DNA from: Candidatus Gerdarchaeota archaeon
Lineage (GTDB): Archaea > Asgardarchaeota > Heimdallarchaeia > JABLTI01
Direction: 5' to 3'
Assembly: GCA_016840905.1 (NCBI GenBank)
Contig: JAEORM010000305.1
Span: 1-5,747, forward strand
DNA length: 5,747 bases
The notes below the pieces were generated by a model. It did no database searches. It worked only from the letters and a program-made list of their open reading frames with translations, and was not told the origin of the DNA. Position 1 is the stretch's first letter, and each line of letters begins with the position of its first letter. The position numbers were made by a program, and so were the translations under genes. This document shows positions 5,685 through 5,747 of the stretch, piece after piece.

Positions 5685-5692
5685 TTTATATC
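5685..5692 (-). promoter_or_regulatory. TATA-like box of the histone-fold gene
   Basis: The minus strand reads GATATAAA, centred about 36 bases upstream of the candidate GTG at 5652. This is the same spacing seen for the other genes in this window. An ATG at 5677-5679 is far too close to the box to be the start of a transcript made from it. Confidence 0.55.
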
Positions 5693-5695
5693 ACT

Positions 5696-5714
5696 ATATT
5701 TACTTTGTAAATAT
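5696..5714. repeat. Perfect 8-bp inverted repeat just upstream of the histone-fold TATA box (ATATTTAC-TTT-GTAAATAT)
   Basis: The arms at 5696-5703 and 5707-5714 are exact reverse complements with a 3-base spacer. The repeat ends three bases from the TATA-like box, covering the BRE position on the minus strand. It is a candidate operator for a dimeric regulator. Confidence 0.6.
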
Positions 5715-5747
5715 CCTTTTTTTCTATCTATTATAAAAAAATAGGGG

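Noticed and set aside
1..5747. CRISPR array, tRNA/rRNA genes, insertion sequence or phage genes
   Set aside because: I found no spaced direct repeats, cloverleaf-like tRNA elements, transposase motifs or terminal repeats; the genes look chromosomal.

Overview
The window is AT-rich DNA that reads as archaeal. The evidence is a canonical archaeal MBF1 (N-terminal zinc ribbon plus C-terminal helix-turn-helix), a PUA-containing NSUN6-type RNA m5C methyltransferase, a small archaeal-type histone-fold ORF, TATA-like boxes instead of -35/-10 promoters, little Shine-Dalgarno signal, several GTG starts and T-rich terminators. The exact lineage cannot be fixed from this sequence. An Asgard-like or other uncultured AT-rich archaeon would fit, but that is inference.

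Layout. The left 2.3 kb is a minus-strand pair: an NSUN6-like methyltransferase (1138-2328) followed 55 bp downstream by the first 360 codons of an MtaD/DadD-type adenosine-derivative deaminase that runs off the left edge (1-1082). A 108-bp divergent promoter region (2329-2436) separates it from the plus-strand genes: a 638-residue ABC protein (2437-4353), MBF1 (4445-5011) and an orphan 110-residue helical protein (5104-5436). A minus-strand histone-fold ORF (5439-5652) faces the orphan, with two bases between the stop codons. Its promoter fills the right end.

How the genes may work together. Methyltransferases of the NSUN class release S-adenosylhomocysteine, and MtaD-family deaminases can remove it, so the left pair may be coupled in SAM metabolism. 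MBF1 and the histone-fold protein concern transcription, translation or chromatin. The ABC protein is the oddest gene. About 400 soluble helical residues precede a LolD/MacB-class ATPase domain in which the Walker B catalytic glutamate is glutamine (Asp571-Gln572), and no permease lies next to it. This suggests an ATP-dependent clamp or regulator, not an ordinary exporter subunit.

The most notable observations are the natural E-to-Q ABC fusion protein, the divergent histone fold whose start is out of frame by one base in an A4 run, and perfect inverted repeats at or beside several TATA-like boxes.
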